Shown here piece after piece: positions 25,351-34,092 of a stretch of DNA of 42,873 nucleotides. The number at the start of each line of letters is the position of its first letter. Within the stretch, counting starts at the first letter, position 1. The stretch is from Hellea sp. GTDB lineage: Bacteria; Pseudomonadota; Alphaproteobacteria; Caulobacterales; Maricaulaceae. The translations under genes were made by a program, and so were the position numbers. The stretch spans positions 1 to 42,873 of the forward strand of contig JAHDCL010000015.1 of NCBI GenBank assembly GCA_020629875.1. Direction: 5' to 3'. Under the pieces are notes generated by a model that saw only the letters and a program-made list of their open reading frames with translations, made no database searches and was not told the DNA's origin.

Positions 25351-26103
25351 ATGACATCACGACGAATTAGACCCTTAAAAGCTTATAAGCACTTCCGAAA
25401 TCTCATCAAAGACAAGGAAGATACGACTCAGGTGTTCGATATTGTTGAAGCCCTAGATGGGTCAAATTTAGAAAAAGACTATAAACGCTTTATCGCGACC
25501 GCCGAGGGTCAGGCGCGATTTGCAGAACGAAGAAACCTCGTTCCCCTTCTCGATGACCATGAGATGTTGCGCAAAACTCCCATCGGATCTGTGGGGCATC
25601 ATTACTGTGACTTCATGGAAGCCCAAGGTCTATCCGCACAAGGTCTCGTCGATGAGTATGAGCGTTGGGGTAAACGTCTCGAGGACCATTATGATGCTAA
25701 TGTGGCATGGTATGGAAATCGCCGCCGGGACGTTCATGATTTAATGCACATTCTGTCAGGTTATAGCCGAGACGCTCTGGGGGAAGCCTGTGTACTAAAC
25801 TTCACTCACAGCCAACATGGCGGACTCGGTATTTATTTCATAGCACAAATGGTGCCCTTTGAAATTCGCAAGGAAGCCCCAAAAGGTGCCCCAGTTTGGA
25901 GAGCTGTGCGAGAAGCCAAAAAACATGGCAATCTCGCGGAAAACATTATCAAGCAAGATATAGTGGCGTTGATGTCCGAAAATTTAGAAGAGGCTCGTAA
26001 GCGGCTAAACATTAAAGCCCCTACGCAGTATAACAAAGTGCACCAAATGATGCAGGATAATGGAATAGATCCTTATGCTGTTGTAACGGCAGTTGCGGCT
26101 TAA
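25351..26103 (+). CDS. coq4: Coq4 family protein, ubiquinone biosynthesis
   Basis: A 250-residue Coq4 homologue. The family metal motif HDxxHx11E is complete: His129, Asp130, His133, Glu145 (VHDLMHILSGY...). The start at ATG 25351 (MTSRRIRPLKAYKHFRNL) gives a normal N-terminus; an in-frame TTG at 25288 is possible but has no ribosome site. In eukaryotes COQ4 carries out C1 oxidative decarboxylation on the CoQ ring; alphaproteobacterial members are thought to substitute for other C1 enzymes. The stop shares TTAA (26100-26103) with the convergent carbonic anhydrase gene. Confidence 0.88.
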   Translation: MTSRRIRPLKAYKHFRNLIKDKEDTTQVFDIVEALDGSNLEKDYKRFIATAEGQARFAERRNLVPLLDDHEMLRKTPIGSVGHHYCDFMEAQGLSAQGLVDEYERWGKRLEDHYDANVAWYGNRRRDVHDLMHILSGYSRDALGEACVLNFTHSQHGGLGIYFIAQMVPFEIRKEAPKGAPVWRAVREAKKHGNLAENIIKQDIVALMSENLEEARKRLNIKAPTQYNKVHQMMQDNGIDPYAVVTAVAA

Positions 26104-26735
26104 GCCGCTTCAATCAGTTCAAATTCGCCAGCTTCATTAGCCAACATTAATTTGGCTTGAATGATAGAAAAATATGCCCCTTGCAGTGTCAATTGCCCGC
26201 TTTCGACGGCGTCTTTGACGAATGGGAATGTCATAAGATTACTCAAGGACTGTCTCACGCCCTCTAACTCCATCGCAAAGCTCTGTTCACTCTCCGGGAG
26301 GTTCTTTGCGAGTACGCGGTCGCGCACGTCATTGATGATGGATACCCACTTACCGACGTAACCTGCTTCAGGATCATGGCCCATGCCGTTCAAGCAGCCT
26401 TGGATACCACCACAGCTCTCATGTCCCATCACCACAATAGCCTCGACCTTCAACACCGTGACAGCGTATTCAATCGCCGCCGATGTTCCGTGGTAACCTT
26501 CAGTAGGATCAACAGGCGGTACGATGTTTGCGACATTGCGCAAAACAAACATTTCGCCGGGATAGGCGTTGAAAATATCAGAAGGATCTGCCCGGCTGTC
26601 CGAACAGCCAATAAGCATCACTTTGGGCTTCTGGCCTTTTGTTCCGAGTTCTTCGTATAACGCCTTTTGATCAGCAAAATCGCCCGCGCGAAATTCACGA
26701 TAGCCTTCAATCAGGCGGTCTTTCCAGCTTGTCAT
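26100..26735 (-). CDS. Beta-class carbonic anhydrase
   Basis: A 211-residue cytoplasmic beta-carbonic anhydrase. Zinc ligands are Cys44 (in CSDSR, with the Asp46/Arg48 dyad), His105 and Cys108 (GHESCGG). The FVLRNVANIVPP segment is also present. It converts CO2 and bicarbonate. The ATG overlaps the end of the sugar dehydrogenase gene as ATGA, so it is the last gene of that operon. Confidence 0.93.
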   Translation of the reverse strand: MTSWKDRLIEGYREFRAGDFADQKALYEELGTKGQKPKVMLIGCSDSRADPSDIFNAYPGEMFVLRNVANIVPPVDPTEGYHGTSAAIEYAVTVLKVEAIVVMGHESCGGIQGCLNGMGHDPEAGYVGKWVSIINDVRDRVLAKNLPESEQSFAMELEGVRQSLSNLMTFPFVKDAVESGQLTLQGAYFSIIQAKLMLANEAGEFELIEAA

Positions 26736-27934
26736 GTCTTCGGTGTAATCCTTACGATTCGTGTTGGCAGAGCAACATATATAGCACCATCTGGGCCCGT
26801 TGTGACATCCCTAACCCGCCCTTTATCCTGAAGAAGCGTTGCCTCGGAAACATAGTTTTCCCCGTCAACCTTTATAAGGCGAACGGTTTGATAAGCGAGA
26901 GCCCCTGCAAGCAAGCGTCCCCTCCACTCTGGAAAGAGATTACCCGTATATACATCCAATCCACAAACCGCGATGGAAGGCGTCCATTGGCTCGTGGGCT
27001 GCGCCATATCCGGCAAAGCGGTATGCGGCGTTAGAACTGTGCCGCTGTAATTAATACCATAGGATATTTTTGGCCAACCATAATTGACACCTGCTTTTAT
27101 GACGTTCAATTCATCCCCGCCTCGCGGCCCGTGTTCGGTTTCCCATACAACGCCCGTATCAGGATGAACTATGGTTCCTTGTGGATTACGATTGCCAAAA
27201 CTGTAAATCGAGGGGTAAGCACCGTCGAGGTTAACGAACGGATTATCTTTTGGAATAGAACCGTCTCGCATGATGCGGTGTATTTTACCATTCGGCACAG
27301 TTACATCTTGTGCCATCTCCATCTTACCGCGATCACCAATACCGAAATATAGATGCCCTTGATTGTCAAATGTAATACGCGAGCCAAAATGATGTCCAGA
27401 ATCTAAATAGTCACCGGGGTTGGCCTGAAAGAGAGTCTCCTCCTCCTCCCACACTAAGCCCGCTGCACTCGAGTTTATCTTCCCTCGTACAATCTTGGTC
27501 ATGAGCTTCTTGCGCTGATCGGCATCAGCGTGGGAAAAGCTCAGGTACACCCAACCATTTTCCGCATAATCAGGGTCAGTTGCAACATCGAGCAAGCCTC
27601 CCTGCCCGCGATCTACCGATTCGGGTATGCCCTTTACTTCAAGCTTAACCTCAGGGGTGATTTGCCAGAGCTTACCGCGTTTCTCGGTAATAAGCGCTTT
27701 ATTGTCTGCTATGAAATGAATGCCCCAGGGCTCTTTTAAACCTGTCGACCAATCCTCAACGATAACTTGGTCCTGAACAGACGGCACCTCGACTACTGCT
27801 GATACCGTCTTGTCCCAATCGGCAGCCTGTTCCTGAATAGCAGGCTCCTCTGGAGGCGAACCCTTCTCAGCCGCCGCTTCCTGACAAGCAGCAAAAAGAA
27901 CTGAAAGAGAGGCAAGTAATAATAATCGTGTCAT
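26732..27934 (-). CDS. PQQ-dependent sugar dehydrogenase-like beta-propeller lipoprotein
   Basis: A 400-residue lipoprotein (FAAC, Cys17) started at ATG 27934, which has GGAGGAA upstream; the longer frame to 28006 adds a non-signal leader. Propeller blocks are WGIHFIADNKALITEKRGKLW, GQGGLLDVATDPDYAENGWVY, SGHHFGSRITFDNQGHLYFGIGDRG, FGNRNPQGTIVHP and ETEHGPRGGDELNVI, matching the soluble aldose dehydrogenase (YliI) group. It would oxidise sugars in the periplasm with PQQ. No PQQ synthesis gene is in the window. It overlaps carbonic anhydrase by four bases. Confidence 0.87.
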   Translation of the reverse strand: MTRLLLLASLSVLFAACQEAAAEKGSPPEEPAIQEQAADWDKTVSAVVEVPSVQDQVIVEDWSTGLKEPWGIHFIADNKALITEKRGKLWQITPEVKLEVKGIPESVDRGQGGLLDVATDPDYAENGWVYLSFSHADADQRKKLMTKIVRGKINSSAAGLVWEEEETLFQANPGDYLDSGHHFGSRITFDNQGHLYFGIGDRGKMEMAQDVTVPNGKIHRIMRDGSIPKDNPFVNLDGAYPSIYSFGNRNPQGTIVHPDTGVVWETEHGPRGGDELNVIKAGVNYGWPKISYGINYSGTVLTPHTALPDMAQPTSQWTPSIAVCGLDVYTGNLFPEWRGRLLAGALAYQTVRLIKVDGENYVSEATLLQDKGRVRDVTTGPDGAIYVALPTRIVRITPKT

Positions 27935-27981
27935 ATTGTCTAATTCCTCCATGCAAACGCGCAGGTCAAGCCTTACTAAGG

Positions 27982-28554
27982 CTAGGGGGGGCAACTCGCA
28001 ATCCAATCTACATCAAGCCGGAAAGGGCCGTCCTGCCCGTCTGCTAGGATAAATCCTAATTCCGTCACTGCTTCTTTATTAAACTTTGCCCCGCTTACGG
28101 GCCGACCAAAAAGGGACCCGCGCAAGGCAGAGAACGGCACGACAACCTCGGCCCATTCGCCTGCAGTAGTCGTCGGAAGTGGCGCTTGAAACGAAATTCG
28201 GCGCCCGCGCCAGACAGCATCACTGCGAAAGGTTAGTTTATAGGCACGCCCATCAGAGCGTAAACGAACTTTTACTCCGTCCGCTTCCTTTAAAGCCCCC
28301 TCTTCAACAGGGCTGCGCACCGAAGAAAATCCGCCCCCATTTGTGTTTATCACTCCCTTAAAAATCATAATGCCATCTTGAAAATACGGCGATCCAGATG
28401 ATAATCCACCCATAACGCCGTCATTCACAGCGCGCCAAATCTGTGTCTGCGAGACAGTCTCGAAATTAGTGTACATATCGCACCCTTTCATTTTAGCCGA
28501 AACCGCGGATGTCAAAAAAAACCACATCCCAATTGTTATGAAGAAAAATTTCAC
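27982..28554 (-). CDS. CIA30 family protein, exported
   Basis: A 190-residue protein with a GTG start at 28554 behind AAGGAA (tight 2-base spacing), a signal peptide ending VSAKM, then the CIA30/NDUFAF1 domain: VNDGVMGGLSSGSPYF near residue 43, a jelly-roll fold (INTNGGGFSSVRSPVE, YKLTFRSDAVWRG) and ELGFILADGQDGPFRLDVDWI. In eukaryotes CIA30 helps assemble complex I; bacterial exported members have no proven role. It opens an operon with the sugar dehydrogenase (47-base gap) and carbonic anhydrase. Confidence 0.82.
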   Translation of the reverse strand: MKFFFITIGMWFFLTSAVSAKMKGCDMYTNFETVSQTQIWRAVNDGVMGGLSSGSPYFQDGIMIFKGVINTNGGGFSSVRSPVEEGALKEADGVKVRLRSDGRAYKLTFRSDAVWRGRRISFQAPLPTTTAGEWAEVVVPFSALRGSLFGRPVSGAKFNKEAVTELGFILADGQDGPFRLDVDWIASCPP

Positions 28555-28655
28555 CGTTCCTTACCTTTCAACTCCATCGTTATTACGCATGACGGACTTT
28601 ATTAGTTTGCTACGCCGCGATTGACAGCATCCCTCCCTAACCGCATGTTGGCGTC

Positions 28656-29564
28656 ATGGGTGCCACGGCAAATTATATACCAAGAGCCAAAGTCCAAGAG
28701 CTCGCGCAACGCTCCAATCTCTGGGGCGCTATGCTAACCCTGCATGTCTGGGGTGTAGTCATTGGGGCAATGGCAATATTTGTAATATTTCCCAACCCCT
28801 TCACTTTTATACTTGCATTTCTTCTGATCGGTTCGCGTCAGCATGGCATGGCTATATTGATGCATGACGCGGCTCATGGTATTTTATTTAAGAACAAAAC
28901 CTTAAACGATTTTGTTGGCAAGTACTTGCTCGGCGCGCCTTATGGTGGGGATCTTGAGGGTTATCGAAAATACCACCTTAAACATCACCGGTATACCCAG
29001 AGCGAAAGAGACCCTGATCTTCCGCTATCCTCTAAATTCCCGATTTCTAAGGCCAGTCTGCGTCGTAAACTTTTGCGGGATATAACGGGGCAAACTTTTT
29101 TACGGCTCAGGCTCGCAACACTGAAAATGAAACAAGGCGAAAAGCCCGATATCGAAGGCTCAGATGCTTTTCAGAAAAATTCTCCCCGGCCTTACATCAT
29201 GACTAATCTGGTTATCTTCGGGAGCCTAGCACTGCTTGGCCACTGGTGGTTATATTTTGCGCTCTGGCTTGCGCCGCTTATGACTTGGTTCTTTGTCGTT
29301 TTACGCCTGCGCAATATCACCGAGCACGCTATGACAAGCTATGATGACAACCCCCTCACCCATGCCCGAACGACCTACACCAACATATTCGAAAAAATTT
29401 TCCTTGGGCCCTATTGGGTCAACTATCATGTCGAGCATCACGCCTATATGTTTGTACCCTGTTACCGCTTAAAAGCGCTTCACAAAGAGATGATTGGGCA
29501 TCACAAAGACATGGAGATACGACAGGGCTATGGCTCTGTACTTAAACTTGCAACAACTACGTAA
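28656..29564 (+). CDS. Fatty acid desaturase family membrane protein
   Basis: A 302-residue di-iron membrane desaturase. Histidine boxes are intact: HDAAH at residues 70-74, HLKHH at 107-111, and HVEHH at 258-262, with an extra TEH at 222-224. Hydrophobic helices lie at about 28-65 and 185-215. It inserts a double bond or hydroxyl into lipid acyl chains. No clear ribosome site precedes the ATG at 28656. An M28 peptidase gene follows after 18 bases. Confidence 0.87.
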   Translation: MGATANYIPRAKVQELAQRSNLWGAMLTLHVWGVVIGAMAIFVIFPNPFTFILAFLLIGSRQHGMAILMHDAAHGILFKNKTLNDFVGKYLLGAPYGGDLEGYRKYHLKHHRYTQSERDPDLPLSSKFPISKASLRRKLLRDITGQTFLRLRLATLKMKQGEKPDIEGSDAFQKNSPRPYIMTNLVIFGSLALLGHWWLYFALWLAPLMTWFFVVLRLRNITEHAMTSYDDNPLTHARTTYTNIFEKIFLGPYWVNYHVEHHAYMFVPCYRLKALHKEMIGHHKDMEIRQGYGSVLKLATTT

Positions 29565-29582
29565 ATCGAATTAGGGGACTTC

Positions 29583-30947
29583 ATGAGGAAATTACTTTTG
29601 GCTTCCACAGCCTTTCTATTGGCCTGCTCCGCACAAGCGCAAAAATCCGATTACGGCCCGCCCTCTGAAGTTCAAGACATCTACGCAATCGCCTCGGAAG
29701 CTTCGCCTGAGCGGATTAAAAATGACATTCAAACGCTAGTCGATTTCGGCACGCGCCATACGCTCTCGGAAACGGAAAGTGGTACACGCGGAATTGGTGC
29801 AGCTCGGCGCTGGATTTTTGCTGAATTTGAGAAAATTTCACAAGACTGCGGCGGATGCTTAGAGGTCATCTATGTTTCGGACACAGTTTCGGGCGAGCGC
29901 CGTATTCCCGACCCGGTCGACGTCGTATCTGTTCTCGCTATTCAGAGAGGTACTATCGACCCAAATCGTTATGTCATGATGAGCGGTGATATTGATAGCC
30001 GCGTGACAGACCCGCTTAACGGAACAGATGATAGCCCGGGCGCCAACGATAATGCCTCTGGCATGGCCGGCACAATTGAAGCGGCGCGTATCCTGTCCAA
30101 ACGCAAATATGCTGGCTCGATTATTTATGCTGGATTATCGGGCGAAGAACAGGGGCTTTTCGGCGGAAAAATTGTCGCCGATTACGCTCTCAAACAAGGT
30201 TGGGAGATTAAAGGCGTGCTCAACAATGACATGATTTCAAACATCTCAGGAATCGACGGCGTGATTGACAATTCAAGCGTTCGTGTTTTCTCCGAGGGCA
30301 CCCGCGCCAATGAGACGGAGGCCGAGGCCCGCACCCGGCGTTTTACGGGCGGAGAGGTTGATAGCCCCTCACGAAACCTCGCTCGATATATCAAAGCGCA
30401 AGCTGATCAGTATATGACGAACCTAAATGTCATGCTTATCTATCGTCTCGACCGTTTTGGACGCGGCGGCCATCATCGCCCCTTTAATCAGGTTGGCATC
30501 CCAGGTATTCGTATCATGGAGACCCATGAGCACTATGACCGTCAGCATCAAGATTTACGGACCGAGGACGGAACTGTTTATGGCGATACAATGCAAGGTG
30601 TAGATGCTGATTACGCCGCTAAGCTAACTGGCCTGAACATGATAACCATGGCAGGCATGGCCGGTGCGCCGCCCTTCCCCGCAAATGTCGAAGCCACAGG
30701 TGCCGTAGAGCCCTCGGCTAAACTTACTTGGGAAACACCGGATAACGCAGATAACCTCGCAGGTTATCGGGTGCATTGGCGCTTAACCACGGCGCCAGAA
30801 TGGACCCATTCACGCTTTGTCGGAGAGGTCAATGAGTGGGAGTTTACAAACCTCGTTATTGATAATTACTTCTTTGGCGTATCTGCTGTGGCCAAAGATG
30901 GCAGCGAGACACCCGTCGTCTTTCCAGGGGCTGCCGGCAGGTTCTAG
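29583..30947 (+). CDS. M28 family peptidase with C-terminal fibronectin-III-like domain
   Basis: A 454-residue exported protein (LLAC lipobox at Cys15, or cleavage after AQA) with AGGGGA before the ATG. The M28 site has Asp138, Asp156 (GANDNASG), Glu188-Glu189 (SGEEQGLFGG) and Asp216 (NNDMI). The first zinc ligand, His in most M28 enzymes, is Asp136 (SGDIDSR). Residues of about 362-450 form an FnIII-like domain (KLTWETPDNADNLAGYRVHWR). It probably degrades peptides in the periplasm. Its TAG stop shares CTAG with the convergent GT2 gene. Confidence 0.83.
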   Translation: MRKLLLASTAFLLACSAQAQKSDYGPPSEVQDIYAIASEASPERIKNDIQTLVDFGTRHTLSETESGTRGIGAARRWIFAEFEKISQDCGGCLEVIYVSDTVSGERRIPDPVDVVSVLAIQRGTIDPNRYVMMSGDIDSRVTDPLNGTDDSPGANDNASGMAGTIEAARILSKRKYAGSIIYAGLSGEEQGLFGGKIVADYALKQGWEIKGVLNNDMISNISGIDGVIDNSSVRVFSEGTRANETEAEARTRRFTGGEVDSPSRNLARYIKAQADQYMTNLNVMLIYRLDRFGRGGHHRPFNQVGIPGIRIMETHEHYDRQHQDLRTEDGTVYGDTMQGVDADYAAKLTGLNMITMAGMAGAPPFPANVEATGAVEPSAKLTWETPDNADNLAGYRVHWRLTTAPEWTHSRFVGEVNEWEFTNLVIDNYFFGVSAVAKDGSETPVVFPGAAGRF

Positions 30948-31630
30948 CGCCGTACAGCTTCTTTGAAAATCGTCCCCAAAATATAAAGGCCCGCCATAAC
31001 AACGCCTTTTAATGTTCCGGAGATTTTCGACTTTCCGATGCGCTTCCGATAGCGCACTGGCGCCTCTTGGCAACGTAGGCCTTGCTTAAGCGCGCGAATT
31101 TGCATTTCCACTGTCCAGCCAAAGGTCGAAGCTTCCATTTTGAGTTTCTGAAGCCCCTCACGCGAAATCGCGCGGAAGGGCCCGAGATCTGTGTAACGAT
31201 GTTTCCAAATGAGCTTCATCAACCAACATGCCAATGCATTACCAAAACGTTGTTGCGGTGTTAGCGCGCCTTTTTCAAGCTCCCCTAAAACTCGTGATCC
31301 AATAACCATATCCGCTTTCTCGTCACAGATAGGCTGAACAAGCAGGCGCATATCTTCGGGGTAATCCGAGGCATCGCCATCCAGAAACACAAGAATATCA
31401 TAATCCCCCGCCGCCGCGATACCGCCCAAACACGCGCGGCCATATCCGGCTTCGGGCACAGAAACAACTGTTGCGTCATGGTCTTTCGCGACTTGGGCTG
31501 TGTTATCCGTTGAGCCATTATCCACGATAATAACTTCACTTACCCAGTCCGGAATTTCGGAAATGACTTTTCCGATTGCTCGCTCTTCATTTTGAGCAGG
31601 AATAACGACTTTGACAACCGATTCAGACAT
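30944..31630 (-). CDS. GT2 glycosyltransferase, dolichol-phosphate-mannose-synthase-like
   Basis: A 228-residue GT2 enzyme: VVIPAQNEERAIGKVI, EVIIVDNGSTDNTA, DGDASDYPEDM (metal-binding DGD) and DLGPFRAISREGL with RYRKRIGKSKISGTLKGV near the end, as in DPM1/DPG synthases. No C-terminal double membrane helix is present. It overlaps the preceding membrane glycosyltransferase gene by eight bases (31623-31630). The pair may load sugar on a polyprenyl carrier for transfer outside; this is inferred from context. Confidence 0.85.
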   Translation of the reverse strand: MSESVVKVVIPAQNEERAIGKVISEIPDWVSEVIIVDNGSTDNTAQVAKDHDATVVSVPEAGYGRACLGGIAAAGDYDILVFLDGDASDYPEDMRLLVQPICDEKADMVIGSRVLGELEKGALTPQQRFGNALACWLMKLIWKHRYTDLGPFRAISREGLQKLKMEASTFGWTVEMQIRALKQGLRCQEAPVRYRKRIGKSKISGTLKGVVMAGLYILGTIFKEAVRR

Positions 31631-33011
31631 TGGAACGTTTTCGCATAATATAGGTTTCCCAGAGTAAAATGATTATCGGAAGTCCAAATTGGAAGGGAAC
31701 GAGATAAGAGCTATAGAGATCATAAACATCACGCTCACCCATCGCGTAGCGCGCATAGTAGAGCGTCACCGTCACTGTAAGCAAAGCGGCACCATAGAGA
31801 GGAAGGAAAGGTAGAAATGGCAAGAACCACAGTACGTACCACGGATACCCTGTGGGGGATAATAGGAACAGGCATAATGGAATAATCATCATATAGCCGG
31901 GAAGAATATTCCGATCATCTCCTCGCCTAAAGGCGAGCCAAAGTGCCAATGCCGTTAATAAACCTGCTACAGAAAAGCGTGCCAGCCGCCCTGCATTTTC
32001 TTCTGCAAACCCCAACCCCCTTTCAAGGTATCCAAAAACAAAACTACTGCGCTGCCAACCGCCAGCATAGGCCTGTAAACCGCTGCTTTCACCCAAGCTT
32101 AAGAGCATCGGTGCGAGCAGTGCTAAGGCCGTCACCCCCATAATAACACCGCCCGCAATATAAATCGCAGGGGAGTTTCTGTGAGTTCTTAATAAGACAG
32201 GTCCCAAAATGAGCGGCCATATTTTAACCGCCGCCGCCAGCCCCAATGTCAGGCTTGCCAGGATAGGCCTCCGCTTCGCGAAATATAGCGCGCCCAATAA
32301 AAGCGGAACTAAGAGAATATCCATATGCCCGGCATTGTAGACACTATAAATCAGCATGGGATTTAGCCAGTATATTAACGCCCAGATCGGCTCTCGTCCG
32401 AAAGCAATAAGCGTCTTAAATAGAAGCCACAACGCTCCGACTTCGATTATCAGATAAATTCCTCTCAAGGCGTCCAGACTGAAAGGTTTTATAAAAGCTG
32501 CAAGTGTGAACACGCTCATCGCCACTGGCGGGTAAATCGTCGTGAGGTGTGGATTGTTTATTCGGGTGGCGAAATTTTCATTTTTTACCGAAAGTGATTG
32601 CAGCTCTTTGACGTCCTCAGCTGCGTCAGAAGCGACCGTAATCGTTATATCCGGGGGGTATTTGTAAGGATTGGTCCCCTGCACTGTCACTGCGCCATCC
32701 CAAAGATAGCGATTCCAATCGTCCTCATAAATCGGGGTTGAGCCTAAAAATACTGTCCGTAAAATGACACCTAAAAGCACCATTACCCAAATATGCTTTC
32801 CCAAATCCGACTTCGTATTTTTAAAGATTGGTATGAGGCACATCCAAGCAAGCCCACCGAATATCATCGCCACTACAAATCTTTTATACGGGTGACTGAA
32901 TGTATCCGTGCCCAGGGCAAATCCTATGCTGATATATCGCACGTAAAATAAAGCCGCCAAAATAAGGGCGGCTAGGAAATATAGTGTGAGGGTCAGCCGC
33001 GATGATTTCAT
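31623..33011 (-). CDS. GT-C fold polyprenol-phosphate-sugar-dependent membrane glycosyltransferase
   Basis: A 462-residue membrane protein with about eleven helices. An acidic first periplasmic loop motif (EDDWNRYLWDGAVTVQGTNPYKYPPD) and INNPHLTTIYPP are typical of GT-C enzymes of the GT87/GT39-like group. It sits between DUF547 upstream (gap of three bases) and the GT2 gene downstream (8-base overlap), so it probably uses the lipid-linked sugar the GT2 makes. The target glycan or protein is unknown. Confidence 0.78.
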   Translation of the reverse strand: MKSSRLTLTLYFLAALILAALFYVRYISIGFALGTDTFSHPYKRFVVAMIFGGLAWMCLIPIFKNTKSDLGKHIWVMVLLGVILRTVFLGSTPIYEDDWNRYLWDGAVTVQGTNPYKYPPDITITVASDAAEDVKELQSLSVKNENFATRINNPHLTTIYPPVAMSVFTLAAFIKPFSLDALRGIYLIIEVGALWLLFKTLIAFGREPIWALIYWLNPMLIYSVYNAGHMDILLVPLLLGALYFAKRRPILASLTLGLAAAVKIWPLILGPVLLRTHRNSPAIYIAGGVIMGVTALALLAPMLLSLGESSGLQAYAGGWQRSSFVFGYLERGLGFAEENAGRLARFSVAGLLTALALWLAFRRGDDRNILPGYMMIIPLCLFLLSPTGYPWYVLWFLPFLPFLPLYGAALLTVTVTLYYARYAMGERDVYDLYSSYLVPFQFGLPIIILLWETYIMRKRSNV

Positions 33012-33014
33012 GAC

Positions 33015-33890
33015 TTATGAGCCGTAGCCACCACCACCGCGTGAACGAGACGCGTCTGTTTCTTGCTTAGGAATTTTGTAGTCATCCAATCGGTAATTTA
33101 ATGAGGACATCTCATAAGTCTTACCGCGAAACAAAGCGCTTTTTAAATTTGGATAGGCGTGAGATTTCAAATGTTCCATCAAAGCCATGTCACCTCCACC
33201 AAGGGCGATATCTCTATACCACATAAATACCGGCGTGACTTTAACGACATCACCTTTCACCGCAACTATGCCCTTAGAATTAACATAGCGTTTGGCGTTC
33301 TGAGCCAGCATTTCATTCACAGTCGCGCCATTATAGGCCTTTGAAGATAAGCTAGGTCCACCACGAACACCCTGGTAAAGGCCGTAAATAACATTTGGGT
33401 TTTCAAACTCGGTCAGAATTTTGTTTTCAATGTCCTGCAAAGACAAGTTTTGTCCCGCAATAGTTAATCTAGGTTTGGTCCAGAGCTTCCCAGGTTCATC
33501 GGCGGTGCCGCGTAATTTCTTGAGTGATCTTTTTCCTTTTCCGTCCTTAAGGATAGCGTCAATTGTGAGGGTGTTCTGAATATTAAGCCAGTAGGCCAAT
33601 CGCTCATTCGGCGATAAATGCGAAACATCTTGCCGTGCCAATTTCAACACATAGTCTCCAATGAAGTCGTTTTTTTGGTTACGGATAAAATCATAAGCCA
33701 AACGCGGACGACCACCCTCATTCACAGAGACTTTTTTGATAATCGTATCATAAAACGAGTAGTCAATCGGCGCATAAGCAGTCGGAGTTTTATTTACGAA
33801 TACACTAGGTCCTGTGGTTTGAGCTTCGGCCGACATAGCAAAGCCCCAAAGCGTTGCGACGACAAAAATTAAAGAAAGTCGGCTTAACAT
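33015..33890 (-). CDS. DUF547 domain protein, exported
   Basis: A 291-residue protein with signal peptide (AMSAEA-Q) and GGGAGAG ribosome site. The DUF547 core is seen as LSPNERLAYWLNIQNTLTIDAIL, then QDIENKILTEFENPNVIYGLYQGVRGGPSL and AKRYVNSKGIV. A Ser/Arg/Gly-rich tail ends the protein. Family function is unknown. It starts the operon with two glycosyltransferases and is divergent from the PD40-amidohydrolase; the 202-base gap between them holds a 9-bp inverted repeat. Confidence 0.82.
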   Translation of the reverse strand: MLSRLSLIFVVATLWGFAMSAEAQTTGPSVFVNKTPTAYAPIDYSFYDTIIKKVSVNEGGRPRLAYDFIRNQKNDFIGDYVLKLARQDVSHLSPNERLAYWLNIQNTLTIDAILKDGKGKRSLKKLRGTADEPGKLWTKPRLTIAGQNLSLQDIENKILTEFENPNVIYGLYQGVRGGPSLSSKAYNGATVNEMLAQNAKRYVNSKGIVAVKGDVVKVTPVFMWYRDIALGGGDMALMEHLKSHAYPNLKSALFRGKTYEMSSLNYRLDDYKIPKQETDASRSRGGGGYGS

Positions 33891-33974
33891 AAAATCTCTC
33901 CCGTTATTTGATGAAGGCAGCTTGGAGGTTCAAACCGCTACACACAAACCACACTCATTCACAACAGCGTGAAA

Positions 33975-33999
33975 GTTTTGAGAAGTCTTATCTCAAAAC
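33975..33999. promoter_or_regulatory. Inverted repeat in the divergent DUF547 / amidohydrolase gap
   Basis: A perfect 9-bp inverted repeat, GTTTTGAGA and TCTCAAAAC, with a 7-base spacer lies 85 bases before the DUF547 start and 94 bases before the amidohydrolase start. There is no T-run on either side. It could be an operator for one or both genes or a 5' UTR hairpin. The rest of this 202-base gap shows nothing further I can name. Confidence 0.45.
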
Positions 34000-34092
34000 C
34001 TAAAACGGATATTTTCCCCTGCAGAGCGAAAAAACATGACATCTTACTCGAAGTCCTCTTATGGTATCGAAAACAATACTCGGAGCATTCGC

